DNA of 55,172 bases from NCBI GenBank assembly GCA_037176905.1, contig JBBBWG010029421.1, positions 74,901 to 130,072 of the forward strand. Direction: 5' to 3'. Origin of the DNA: Azolla pinnata. Lineage: Eukaryota > Streptophyta > Polypodiopsida > Salviniales > Salviniaceae. The notes beneath the pieces are model-generated. The model worked only from the letters and a program-made list of their open reading frames with translations, made no database searches and had not been told where the DNA came from. Below, in pieces: positions 28,301 through 38,326 of this stretch (the first letter of the stretch is position 1; each line of letters begins with the position of its first letter). A program made the position numbers and the translations under genes.

Positions 28301-28926
28301 AAAAAATCTCTTGTTTATATCAAAAAAGATTAGAATATCATATTAAGCAGATGAAAATCTTAGCGTTAATCAAAGATGAAAAAATACAGACATATTGAAC
28401 GTCAAGATGAGATCTTTCTGAAGAAAACGTGAACGAAATTCTGGTAGCAAGCCAAAACCTCTGATCGACTGCACAGAATTACTCAAAAAAGTGAAATACA
28501 CACAATAACCTGAAACTGCTCAGAGGATCCATACTGCGATGAAAGAAAATATGCATTATTTCGATCAGAGACCGCAAATTCTCCCATTTAGAAGTTGGAT
28601 TAGATGGAAAACAGTGTAGTTTTTGACGCATAGATCAGAATTGCACACAAAAAGAAACGAACTTGAAAGAAGATCAACAAAGGCAGAGATCGAGAGATGG
28701 GGGGGTTATATAGCTTACGTATACTGGAAACGTTGACATTTTCGCTCTGGATTTGGTTGGCTAAATCGATGATGGACTTGATGTCGTTGTGCCGATCAAA
28801 AGCAGGCAGGTCAGCGGTAGGAACGGGGACGTCAGTGGGAGAGGCGGAGGAGGACTGCGACGGGGGGCTGAGTGCAGAGCGAACGAGGCGTCCCCAATTG
28901 GCGAGGATCCGCCGGCGGCGATCCAT
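1212..28926 (-). CDS. Callose synthase (1,3-beta-glucan synthase, GT48), GSL8/GSL10 (CalS10/CalS9) type, 53 exons
   Basis: The product would make callose (1,3-beta-glucan) from UDP-glucose as a large multi-pass plasma-membrane or cell-plate protein. I joined 53 exons by reading frame, splice signals and family similarity; they sum to 5643 nt, an uninterrupted 1880 codons plus stop, close to the ~1900 aa usual for the family. Recognisable segments in order: [11 protein letters not shown] (about residue 95), [20 protein letters not shown] (about 270), [14 protein letters not shown] (about 350), [17 protein letters not shown] (about 1010), [15 protein letters not shown] (about 1130), [11 protein letters not shown] (about 1300), [11 protein letters not shown] (about 1340), and the C-terminal [21 protein letters not shown] and ILAGNRAN. 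The many-exon structure and N-terminal motifs fit the GSL8/GSL10 clade rather than the nearly intronless GSL1/GSL5. I cannot choose between GSL8 and GSL10. The start is the first Met of [16 protein letters not shown], matching the family N terminus. The exon list is split over the next four entries. Confidence 0.95.
4425..9598 (-). other. Callose synthase exons 25-41: central cytosolic loop with the glucan synthase core (residues ~782-1392)
   Basis: Exons: 9504-9598, 9246-9327, 9013-9173, 8807-8927, 8588-8676, 8096-8162, 7866-8026, 7675-7784, 7277-7420, 7078-7137, 6758-6914, 6577-6676, 6385-6504, 4968-5083, 4812-4895, 4608-4720, 4425-4477. Conserved blocks include [108 protein letters not shown], and [18 protein letters not shown]. 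Exons 29-30 (residues about 935-986) match the family poorly and lack the usual DTWN and EGRLF words. They still keep frame and lead correctly into [20 protein letters not shown]. Intron 33 uses a GC donor. Confidence 0.88.
7138..7276 (-). other. Noncanonical GC-AG intron (callose synthase intron 33)
   Basis: The upstream exon must end ...CTT GCA CGA ACA G, and the next exon begins TT CGA GGA ATG, giving the invariant TLARTVRGMM. The base pair after the exon is GC (AG|GCATGT). The nearest GT lies 4 nt further in; using it would add 4 nt and break the frame. The acceptor is a normal CAG. Confidence 0.85.
9599..15995 (-). other. 6.4-kb callose synthase intron 24 hosting a nested gene
   Basis: This intron separates the 22-nt exon 24 from exon 25 and is the longest in the gene. 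It contains the complete exostosin gene at 11007-12491, on the same strand. I see no other protein-coding feature in 9599-11006 or 12492-15995. Short repeats occur, such as three copies of CTGATGGATTC at 12820-12890 and paired copies of GATCGAGCTCTAAGC near 13425-13480. The small ORFs there have no recognisable family. Confidence 0.88.
11007..12491 (-). CDS. Exostosin-family glycosyltransferase (GT47), intronless, nested
   Basis: A single uninterrupted frame of 494 aa. Residues 1-30 ([19 protein letters not shown]) form a type II signal anchor, as expected for a Golgi glycosyltransferase. A low-complexity, Cys-containing stem (about 50-150) follows. The exostosin domain runs from [13 protein letters not shown] (153-165) to about 440. 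Blocks seen are [11 protein letters not shown] (231), [13 protein letters not shown] (266), [11 protein letters not shown] (295), [14 protein letters not shown] (324), and [18 protein letters not shown] (364) followed by [17 protein letters not shown] (385). These resemble the GT47 half of animal EXT1-type exostosins more than typical plant wall GT47 proteins, going by my memory of the families. There is no C-terminal GT64 domain. The ORF is clearly richer in G+C than the surrounding intron. The acceptor sugar is unknown. Confidence 0.9.
   Translation of the reverse strand: MGKLLVLVGRCPLLFLVVLLGGAALSCWMYGLSFENLQVQGLYGFLLRHGSSGRDGSFSDSEEWHMQRRNVSDSEGRRNVPTSDYVFPIVALGKTDGTCNCTLRASSPAVSCRCDLVDSPSCSSSSSSAMAEKKAEPWFARGRAWHYPSQLPRCSMDVCFNYTRCSNQSELLIYSYSKPSPPVRYFTLLNTTAYHTHDPHRACLFFVFLDSNSPHKVLPETLPYWGHNGLNHVLVTFADMWHRRGPDPKRMGFASILASDMHETIYRPGFDISLTLPGHVHLDSLQSIPPLEREYLATFRGVRYLGAPNEEGSLRSYDSFRSIHNGKDVIVVTSCKHKTNDIKRQADPQLGRHCEEDEAEHARYSFRGLMNTTFGLVPAGRQPNSYRLVEVMAAGIVPVLIVDNYVKPFDTLIQWHQCILQFPSSQMHLILPTLRAMVARARDDQDELMQRQRSCIHIYNHFLRDDPTLLRAAIASLKARLYGALPFKPSVVND
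15996..20567 (-). other. Callose synthase exons 14-24: first transmembrane cluster and 22-nt microexon (residues ~465-781)
   Basis: Exons: 20457-20567, 20265-20364, 19609-19732, 19095-19266, 18968-19020, 18137-18197, 17965-18049, 17024-17073, 16385-16471, 16121-16206, 15996-16017. Long hydrophobic runs (for example [31 protein letters not shown] and [17 protein letters not shown]) form the N-terminal membrane cluster. [14 protein letters not shown] and the RFETFPEAF block mark entry to the central loop. Exon 24 is a 22-nt microexon. It is needed because exon 23 ends in phase 2 and exon 25 starts in phase 0; with it the reading is QNVQGIAGTKDNRSERE. Confidence 0.88.
17242..17310. repeat. Perfect 33-bp foldback with a 3-nt loop
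   Basis: Arms 17242-17274 and 17278-17310 are exact reverse complements around GTG. With one bulged base, pairing extends about 7 more bp on each side. It lies in callose synthase intron 20 (17074-17964). Confidence 0.92.
21448..21668. repeat. 111-bp tandem duplication in a callose synthase intron
   Basis: Copies start GCACTATACTCATTGACAG at 21448 and 21559 and end CACATATACACACGT. Only a few mismatches separate them, so the duplication is recent. It lies in intron 11 (21063-21898). Confidence 0.93.
26700..27560. repeat. Diverged ~145-bp tandem repeat in callose synthase intron 2
   Basis: Five to six degenerate units share an order of words: AATATGAGCTCA, a CA..GGGATGT-like word, GTGTTTACATC or GTTCACATCTCTC, then an AGGATCCC-like word. 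Units fall near 26790, 26940, 27090, 27225 and 27370. Confidence 0.7.
28062..28079. repeat. (AG)9 microsatellite
   Basis: Short AG run in callose synthase intron 2. Confidence 0.9.
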
Positions 28927-28959
28927 GGGAGCAGCAGCTTCTCGGAAGAACAGGAAGAC

Positions 28960-28997
28960 GAAGAAGAAGAAGAAGAAGAAGAAGAAGAAGAAGAAGA
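28960..28997. repeat. (GAA)12 tract just upstream of the callose synthase start
   Basis: On the gene strand this is (TTC)n, ending about 34 bp before the ATG at 28926, hence probably 5' UTR or core promoter. The reading frame stays open through it as a poly-Phe run to 29052; this is unlikely to be translated. Confidence 0.9.
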
Positions 28998-29325
28998 CGA
29001 GAGAATGAACGAATGAATTTTTTACTGATAAAAAACAACAAATAGAAGTCAAATTTCAAGTGTGATTTCTTTAGGCGCAGAAAATGTGTGAAAATGTGTG
29101 CTTCTTAGTTAGGCACGGAAGAGAAATGTGTGCTTCGGAGGCGCAGAAAATGTGTGCTAGAAAATGTGTGGCTTCTGAGGCACAGAAAAATGGACTGGTG
29201 TGAACAGGCCCTTATGATGTCTGATACATCCTTAGGTAGTAATACGTCGGGAACCAGAAAAGTGGGTACATGTAGCGAAGCCATGCGAATCGGCACGGCG
29301 CGATCCGGGCTGTCGGATCGAAAGT

Positions 29326-29655
29326 GAACAGCAGCGAGCTGGCTCGGAACAGAAACAGCAGTAGCGAGCCGTCCGAAACAGAAGCTGCTGCAGCGAGCTG
29401 CTGGGACAGAAGGTGCTGCTGCAGCGAGCTGCTGGGACAGAAGGTGCTGCTGCAGCGAGCTGCTGGGACAAAAGTTGTTGCTGTTGTGAGCTCTCTGAAA
29501 CAGAAGCTACTACAGCGAGTAAGTTGTTGGGACAGAAGCTGACGTAGCTAGCTGGTGGGGCGAAAGTGGTTGCAGCGAGCTGGTGGAATAGAAACAGCTG
29601 CAGCGAACTGTGTGCCGAACGGAAGTTGTTGTAGCGAGCTGTCGGAATAGAAGTG
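29326..29655. repeat. 31-bp minisatellite
   Basis: GCAGCGAGCTGCTGGGACAG recurs at 29390, 29421 and 29452 (period 31) with more diverged units (GCGAGCTG followed by AGAAG) on both sides, about ten in all. A 31-nt period cannot preserve a reading frame. G+C is higher than in the surroundings. Confidence 0.85.
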
Positions 29656-29754
29656 CGTCTGTGTTTCTGGTGGAGAAGGAATTTTCTATTGCCAGAATAG
29701 CCAAGGATCAAGGCATAGAGGGACCGAAGACATGGATGGACGTGGTCAAGGATG

Positions 29755-30222
29755 CTGTCACGGCCGAAGCTCGTCGACAATGATGGATTCGGAAGACACG
29801 AATACGGCAAGAAGAAAACCAGATAAGAATGGGAAGACAAGATATGTATTACCAGGAGACTTGGAATACAAGGTGCCGAAGACTAGCGTTAAACCGAAAT
29901 GGTTCAATACTAAGACCAGCTCAGTATTTATACAGGTCTAGGCTTGATGCATGCTTGCCACGTGGCTATCATATATGGTTACCACATGGCTTGCAGGCAT
30001 GATTGCCACTTGGGTGACTCTAAGGACTTGCAATGTCGACGGGCGTCGCAAGTCGATTTTTAACGTTAATATGGTAATGTTTTAAGATATTATGAAGTAT
30101 TAAAATATAGTAATTATTGATTGAAATAAGATAGTCTAATGGGTAAGATTTGAGTCTATATAACTATAAGTCATAGATTCAAATATATATATATAGACCT
30201 TTTTGGGAGAGTTGGTACTCAT
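29755..30222 (+). repeat. Dispersed repeat copy 1 (possible solo LTR or SINE-like)
   Basis: About 470 bp that align along their length with 53918-54384, in the same orientation, with clear divergence. Shared words include GTCGACAA, GAAGACACGAATACG (copy 2 has GAAAGACACGAATACG), TATTTATACA, ATGATTGCCACTTGG and TTGGTACTCATGATAG at the right end. TATTTATA would suit a promoter inside an LTR. No coding capacity or clear TSD was found, so the class is open. Confidence 0.8.
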
Positions 30223-31714
30223 GATAGATGCACTGCCTGCTGTTAACTCTGTGTTCTAGCATGGCAATCTCATCAATACTACCAATGAGCCTAATAACAA
30301 TAGCATCAGCAAAAACAACAACAGTAACAAGAAGAAGAAGAAGAAGAAGAATAGCGATAACAACAAAGCAGTAACAACAACAAACACAACCAAAACAAAA
30401 ACCACAACAATGAGAATGATATGAACAATGGTGATGGATTCTCAATGTCCATTGCAGCTTTGACAATGGAGGTACCTCCAGCCCATTACCAGCCTCAATT
30501 GGCCGCACTGGGCAAACCAGAGAAGAGCTATTTCTCACATTTTCCAAACCATTCTTCTTCTTCTTCTTCTTCTTGTTTTTTCTTTGGGACCCTTCTCTTT
30601 GGTCAGACTCTAGACCTTTTTTTTTTCTTTTTTCTTGTTCTGTCCAAAAAGAAAGATTTAACATGAGCGAAAGAAAGGTCTATACAAATAACGATTGTCC
30701 AATGGGAGGTGAATTATACAAATTGACATAAACCACTGCAACTACTCTGATATGACTTGTATATTCAAAGACATATCTCAACCTTCGTTGGTATATAAAA
30801 ACTAAAACTAAATTGATAGATAAGACTAGGATATTTGCCTACAAAAAATTACTTGTATATATCACGGGCGATACAATCAAACCTGATGAAGAAAGAGTTG
30901 CACCATGTAGTCTAGTGAAGTGTTCAAGACCTCGGTGCATCATCCTAAGCCACTTGGTGGTAAAAACAACCAATTTTTAGAGGGTTATAATTTTTACCAA
31001 ATCCATATACCCTTTATCCTCTATCTTTATTAATTCTCTATCTCAGAGTCTCCATCTTAATCTCTCCGCCCGTGATCAAGGGAATAACATGATACATTCA
31101 GGTTCGAAATGTTGGGCTTGATGTTGGATCAAGGTGACCAACTTTAACTTGCAACAAATGAGCATTATAACGCATGACTGCACGACATGTGACTTTGTCT
31201 CATCCGTAGGAACGATTGAATTTGAGTTGTTTGACCTCTTTGAGCATCACTATTAACTCAGGCCACTCATTCTTGTCAAACCATTCCAGTTCAACGCCAA
31301 TCGTCGTGTTTTAAACCCTTGTTCTTGTACTTTTAATACATATAATATTGTATCTTGTCCTTCATATTACAATATCTAGTACTTTTAATACATATAATAT
31401 GGTATCTATTCTTGAGTCGATTCATGATAGTAGCAATCAACCATCTAATTGGGAGCTAGGAGCACACAAGCAACAATATACAGTTCCCACCAAAAGTATA
31501 AGGAAGACCAACGATGAGCGATCATATACACTATCCTATGACTAATATATATGCATGAGAAGGAAATATAAAATAGGTAAACTAAGAGTTCGATATCTTT
31601 TATTTAGGAGATAAAAGCCTTCACAATGCCATATAAAATAGATTAATGTAACATAAGTTACTAATAATGCAAGTTTAAGATTTATCAAAATAAGCCTAAT
31701 GAGTCAATCAAGTT

Positions 31715-31722
31715 AAATTATT
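31715..31722. repeat. Target-site duplication, left copy of MITE
   Basis: AAATTATT directly precedes the left TIR; the identical octamer follows the right TIR at 32149-32156. Confidence 0.85.
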
Positions 31723-32148
31723 GGGAGAATTACCAAAAAACGCCGAACGAAATTATAAATTACATTTTAACGCCTACGAGAATAAAATTACAAATTAAGG
31801 CCAACTCTTTATCTTCCACTAAAAATTAACACCCAATTAATCCCGTTAGTATAACGTTAATTGATTTTAATCCTAATTGCTTCCCACTAATTGATCCTAA
31901 TCGATTCCTGTACTATATTCGATTATCCAAAGTTAGTAGCTTTAGAATTTAATTAAATGATTAACGTGTTAATTTGGTGTTATCAATTAATTAATTTGAT
32001 GTTAATTGAGCTCACAATTAATTGATGTGTTAATCAAATAATCGAGTGTTAAATTTTAGAAACTCTCTTTAGTTTGTAATTTTCAGTTTTAGTAGGCGTT
32101 AAAATGTAGTTTATAATTTCGTTAGGCGTGTCTTTGGTAATTCTCCCC
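31723..32148. mobile_element. Mutator-like MITE with ~75-bp terminal inverted repeats
   Basis: The left end GGGAGAATTACCAAA... and the right end ...TTTGGTAATTCTCCCC are inverted copies over about 75 bp; both contain CGAAATTATAAA and ACATTTTAACGCCTAC. The 426-bp body is AT-rich and non-coding. The 8-bp direct repeat AAATTATT flanks it at 31715-31722 and 32149-32156. Long TIRs, an 8-9 bp TSD and small size fit a Mutator-type MITE. It lies about 230 bp past the 3' end of the dehydrogenase coding sequence. Confidence 0.88.
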
Positions 32149-32376
32149 AAATTATTTCAAATGATTATCTCCCTAAATATAGGCACTAAGATAGCATTAA
32201 CTAGCACCTTCTTCTTTTGCTTCAGACAATCCTTTTACTTGATTCATGATTTCCCAATACAGAGACATAATTCAGCACAAGAAGCGGTTGTAAAGAGTCA
32301 TATAACCAGTGTAACAAATGTCACCTGCATTAAGCATCTCTTACACCACCCAAATGAGATGTGATGCTCTGTAAGA

Positions 32377-35300
32377 CTATACCGAGCATGAAACAACCAC
32401 CTTGCCGACTGTCAAGCCACTTTGCAGAGATCTTAATGCAGCATCGGCATTCTCAAACTCAAAGGTTTCCCCAACAAATGGAGCATCAAGATTCAAAGAG
32501 GAGAGTTCTTGGAAGAGTACCTCTAGCTTTTCAGCTTTGTCAAACATCCAGATCAAATTGAAAGCCTGCCATGGGTAAATACGATCGATATTCATATTTT
32601 TCCAGGGGAGGATGTCTGCACGATAATAATGCATATCGAAATGAAGGAGGAGAAACTCACCATAACACTTTTGTTTTCACTCATCATCTTCAATGGATCT
32701 AAAGAAGGTCTCCTTAAGTACTTCCATGCCAAAGCTAGCCAATTTGGAGAGTCACCAGGTGGGGTCATGCTGGCAGCACCATACACCACATACCGCCCAC
32801 CACGCAACAGCATTTCGTAACCTGGATAGAAGTAATCTCCTTGTATAGCATCCAATACGCAATCAAACCCTTCGATCCTAACACCACCAAGCAAATTTAG
32901 ACGTTTTTATCAATAGCATCTTACTATCGAATAAACCCAAGTTTTCCATTCCATTGCAATGGTCCTTGTTTGATTCCAAGTCTTTAAAACAGGCATAAGG
33001 TATGATAAGAAGATTTTCAGCAGAAAATCAACGTTTTAGGTATTAGATGTGCAAGAGAATGATTTTCACCAGAATGCCGAGAAATATGTTTAAAATAACA
33101 GTTTGTCAACCTTACATTGGCCCATGAATTCAATTGAATTTTCGATAACTTTCATTATGCCACGTTTCACTGCAAATATTGCTATATGGCACTTCTGGTT
33201 CAGAGAGTAAAAACGCAATCATCTTGAATTTATTACTAAAGAGAAAGTAATATGTTAATATACGATTTACATATTGATTTCAAATTTAAACAAAGAAGAC
33301 AACAAAATAGATCCTTTTTTCTAAATCAAACGTGAAATTATGGTTTTCTCATACTGTTGAGCATCCTTTAAGATAAGTATTTATGCTATAAAGTTCTTTG
33401 TTTGTTGTTACTACTACTTCCTGTTACACTATGAGGCCTTCATCAAACACCCAATAAAAACATACCCCATTTCAGATATGATTGACTCCAGCTGCTCCTT
33501 AAAAACTTTATTCCCACCTCTTCGAACAATAATTCTTTTCTCTGGTAGAAAATCAGAACCCCATCTATTCACTAAATGTTGAACCTGTTCACATAATCAG
33601 CACCATGAAACGGCATGTTATTCTGATGACGTCCAAAGGGCAGAGTGACTGATGAGGCCGAATTTACATCTATATCAAATTGCATGTAATTAGGTAGCAC
33701 CACTATGTAACCAAAAATACTTAAGAAAACAGAGTATACATGTACACCATATATTTGTAGCTGAGGGAGGTAAAACATGAGTATATCGCACAACAAATGA
33801 AGCAAAAGGACGTGCAGTGTGACGCCTGTCTTCCCCAGAAAACTACATAGGCATTTGGGCATTTGTACAGAGTATCTGCCGACGTTTCCTATGTGGTAAT
33901 CCATACATCAAATTGCATCTAATTAGGTAGCACCGATATGTAACTGAAAATACATAAGAAAACAGACTATACCTGTACACCATATATTTGTAGCTGAGGG
34001 AGGTAAAACATGAGTATATCACACAACAAATGAAGCAAAAAGATGTGGGTGTGATGCATGTCTTCTCCAGCAAACTACATAGGCATTTGGACATTTGCAT
34101 ACTAGAATATCTGCCGACATTTCCGATGTGATAATCCATACATGTTCAGGCACCTGAAGAGATGCTAATGGATTGCACAGCCAAGTAATACCCTCGTACA
34201 GAGTGTTGGTTTCAAGTGCTGTGAAGGCTTCTACACTGCCTCTTCAGAATGGCCTTATGAGGCCTTCCTGGCTGTCTACTCTCTTGGGAGACTATATAAG
34301 TCTATAAATCTTGGGTAAAAACTGCACCAAGCCTTTCTGCATCACACCATAAAGAGCCAGAGGAGATGACTCGTTTCTCATAATAAGCTGTTTAGCCGCA
34401 TACTGAGCTCCTCTACTTTGAGTCTATTTGACATGACCACGTATCACCAGCTCTAAACCTACCTCTCTCTATATTCTCAATAACTGTGGATCTGTTTAAT
34501 GTTGCATCTCATCTCCACAACTCCAGGTTACAGGTATAATCCATGGTAAAAGAGGTCTCAATCAAAGGCTATAAGTATCCTAACTCCTGCACAAGTCATC
34601 CTACCCCCTAATTGCTGTGACTTGGCTGATCATGGAGACGGCCACAACAAAAGACCATATGCACACCTGATTCCTGCATTGTTTGTTAGCATCTAGCTGC
34701 TTCTGCCTAAAGACTTCACTAATCACTGGGTGACAGCAAATGTATTTATTGATGTATACATCTCAATGAGGCAGAAGGCCATTACATTTCTCTTCGTTCT
34801 ATGATTATTTGAACGGGCATATGATTGTGTCATTGTTTGCACTTCACAAGTCGACTCATTACAATACATTTTTCCTTTTATTTTCACCTGCCCGTATGTG
34901 CATACGCACACGTGTACAGTTAGATTCAGTTACTTATCCCATATAGATGCAAGAATCTCAATTCAATTCAATAATATCTTGATGCATCAAGCACAAGTGG
35001 CTTGTATGCTAAACCATAAAAATATTACTCCACCATTAGCTGTACAAGTGCAGTTGAACCTTAGAATCATGGCCGACTGTAGCAACCACATTTATCTTGA
35101 GCTTTTTGCAAATGCCAAGGGCAATCGAACCACAACCTCCAGCAGCTGAATGCAGAAGAAGAGTTTGCCCTGCCTTCATGTTCCCTAACTCACGAAGGGC
35201 ATATATCATGGTTAATCCCTGTATGTAAAAGTGGATTCAATGTCAAAGTTTAGATCAAAATAAAATAATGTAGGAAACTCCAATACTCAAGGATCAAGAG

Positions 35301-38285
35301 TGCATAGTAGTTATTTCAAACTGTATCATGCCAACAAACATGCCCACTGCTTCGTTGCACAGGTCACGAAGAGGATTATGGACTGCCTTCTAGAACCAAG
35401 ATAGAAGGTGATGACGTGTGTTCTATGACCATCAAAAGTATGGGGGGTCTCAGTTGAGGTTTTCTATATTGACCCACAACTCTTGAAAATAGAAATCAAA
35501 TGGCAGTCAAAGTAGAGAAGGACAAATTAAAAACCACAATCAGAATCTCAGCAAATGCAGCCAAAAGAGGCTTAAACTAAGCTACAAGATGATAGAATTG
35601 AACAAAAAGCTCTGATTTTCTGATTCCCACCATTGATTTTATGAACAGCTACTTAATGGACACTGAGGCAGTTCAAGGTAATAGACATTTAGTTTCTAAT
35701 CTGATCTGTCGGATGACTATATATTAGAAAATTTCCTTGTTTGAGAAAAAAAAGGGCCACATTCTAGTCTCTGGATAAACATGAAGAGTTCTAGCCTAAA
35801 TAATGGTTAGGCCAAGAATATACAAATGAAACAGACTATCTCAGGGACATATGGCCTACAAAGTTAACATGTTTCACCCAAATCCTCTTTTAACGTGTAA
35901 AGTTGGATCTTCTACAAATAAAACAAGAATTTGTTCATATTAATGAGAGAACAAATCAGCTAGAACCCTAATATTGAGCATTTCAATGTAGGTTATAGTT
36001 TGAATGTAGATATATGCATGGAACCTGAACAGGGAAGGCAGCTGCTTCTGCGAAAGACCAGCCATCAGGAACATCTCGCAGATACTTTATGTCTGCATGT
36101 ATTTGAGATGCATAAGCACCAAACCTAGTCACACCCATTACTCTTCTGCCCACATTCGCTGCATCAACTCCATCACCAACAGCTTCAATCAATCCAGAAA
36201 ACTGCAAAATAAAAGATAATCAACCCTGAGCAGTAAATTAGAAAAGCCATTTACCCACTCAACCATTCAAGCATACACTTTGTCCTACCTCTAATCCAGG
36301 TGTGTAAGTCCCTTGAGGTGAGGCAGAATATAAACCAAGGCAAGTAAACACTGAAAACATTCACAAATACAGCAGAGTTATTATCACGAATACACAAGAA
36401 AAACCCAAATCTCTAGTGGAGTAGGCATCATTTTCAACATCCATATAACACAATGAAATCCTAGAGTTACACTAGAAAATATGCATCAATATATTAATTA
36501 AATAAGAAAAAGAACATTCAAGAGTGGAAGATAGTAAAGTAATAGCCTTCTAAAACACATACTATTTCTTAGAATCTCTTACAGTTAGAGAGGATTGTGG
36601 CGGATATGTTGATATTGCCACGGACCAAAGCAAAGATTCAGACGGTCTAACCATTAAGGTGATGATGGTTGGAATTTATGTGGATGTTTTGTATCCAAAC
36701 AAGTGTCCAAAACATTCTAGAGGCAATGGAAGAAAGCATAGAAAAACTGTGGAAATGAAGCATATGATTTTCAGTAACACACCATCAGCAAAGTTGAGCC
36801 CAATTGCTTTTACTGCAACTCTAACTTCTCCCAATCCAGGGGCAGGTAGTCTATCAGTGACCTACAAAACAATTTCAAGAGCTGTGTTAAAATGTGACTT
36901 TACTTGACTGAAAAGACCACGTGCATAGGAAGTACCTTTCCTTTCTAATTTCACTGACGTAGCTCTTCCCCAAACACAGAAACACAGAATTCCCTTAAAT
37001 AGGATATATTCTATTGTAACTTAAGAGAGGCCATCCATAAAAGATCAGGTGTTATTAGTTTCTATAATGAAATGTTCCAAAATATTGCTTCGCCTGAGAT
37101 CGTCACAAGAGGGACCAAAATCGGAACAATATTATTTGATGACATCACAAGAGATCAAAGACAAAAACTACACAAACACAAACAAAAGTAGCCAATCCCA
37201 TTTGAAGCCAAAGATTCTTCTCAACACTCTAAGAAAACCAAAATATATGTTCCCATTATGCATCACAAGTATTATACAAGTTGTTGCATCAGTGGTGCAG
37301 AACATTTGCTTCAAACCACAACCATTATACCATTATCCATACAGTGTACTTCTATCATAACACTGAAGCCATGGTACCTGTATCATTTTGTGTTTTGACT
37401 ACCGCCATTCTACTCATGGTTAACACATCCTTGTATTTTGATCACCACGTAACTATATCACAGTACCTATATCATTGTGCTGTGCTTCAGCCACAACCTT
37501 TAAACCCTGTTGTAGTTTGGCCAGATAACATTCTACCAGTAATACCAGTATCATTGTGCTTGGACTACAACATTGAAACCAAAATACATATTCTCACAGT
37601 ACTTTGGCCACAGAACATTCTACTCATACAATGTAGGTTCATCACACAAATTTACCTGTGGTTCCTACTTCTGTACTTTGATCAAAACATTGTACTCGTT
37701 GTTCTAACATCATTGTAGTTCAATCATAAACATTCTAACCATGAAACTTACATCACTGTTCCCTGATCCCTTTATCAGTTGCATTTTCATGTCAATGCTG
37801 CATTACAACAAGGCTAGCTACCGATTTTAGGAGAAATGTTCTGGTCACAATAGGTCAGTTTTTACATTGCTGGAGAAGCTCATCGCTGTCCGCTATTTAG
37901 GTTATCAACTTGAGATCATGCAGCTCAAATCCTTACTTTCACATGCACATGCATCATTGTAATAGAAGAGGGAAAAAAAAACTGAAATATTTGTTACATA
38001 TTTAGGCTCTAAATCCAAGACCCAAGTCCAAGTCTTCATAGAGCAGCAAAAAGAGGAAGAAAACCACCGACATACACACACATATGTGTTGCACCTGCTT
38101 TCCAGGAAACATACCAGCTGAAGATCAGAAATTCTTCCAGGCTTGTTTGCCCTGTTATACAACATCAAGATCAAAATGCGTAAGTATAATGAAGAAGAAG
38201 AAGAAGATTCTCAATGCCCAGATTTACCAGACACACTAAGGGTAAAAGATCTAAGTACAAATATAGACATGTCTGTGTGCGTGTG

Positions 38286-38326
<41 letters not shown>

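Larger units (their letters stand above)
20797..28926 (-). other. Callose synthase exons 1-13: N-terminal cytosolic region (residues ~1-464)
   Basis: Exons in transcript order: 28719-28926, 28510-28580, 26098-26166, 25902-26008, 25496-25607, 24543-24653, 24333-24452, 24121-24219, 23913-24010, 23719-23827, 21899-22024, 20986-21062, 20797-20881. Phases join without a stop. Exon 1 carries the NWGRLVR start region and exon 3 the [18 protein letters not shown] block. Exon 8 holds the [17 protein letters not shown] block, exon 10 [20 protein letters not shown], and exon 12 [12 protein letters not shown]. Exon 2 is the least certain: its acceptor (after 28580) is weak, and its 23 residues replace the shorter family segment with only AY.L..Q recognisable. 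The 2.3-kb intron 28509-26167 holds a diverged tandem repeat. Confidence 0.85.
28927..32376. other. Repeat-rich intergenic spacer
   Basis: No gene recognised. It holds, in order, the TTC tract, AAATGTGTG-containing short repeats (29078-29190), the 31-bp minisatellite, dispersed repeat copy 1, an AAC/GAA-rich patch (30295-30420), a TTC patch (30552-30575), unclassified AT-rich sequence, and the MITE. Confidence 0.7.

Noticed and set aside
29232-29840. 202-codon minus-strand frame
   Set aside because: Spans the 31-bp minisatellite and part of the dispersed repeat; the period is not a multiple of three and the frame is not conserved in the second copy.
30179-30664. 161-codon minus-strand frame
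   Set aside because: Made of GAA/AAC simple repeat and part of the dispersed repeat; no domain.
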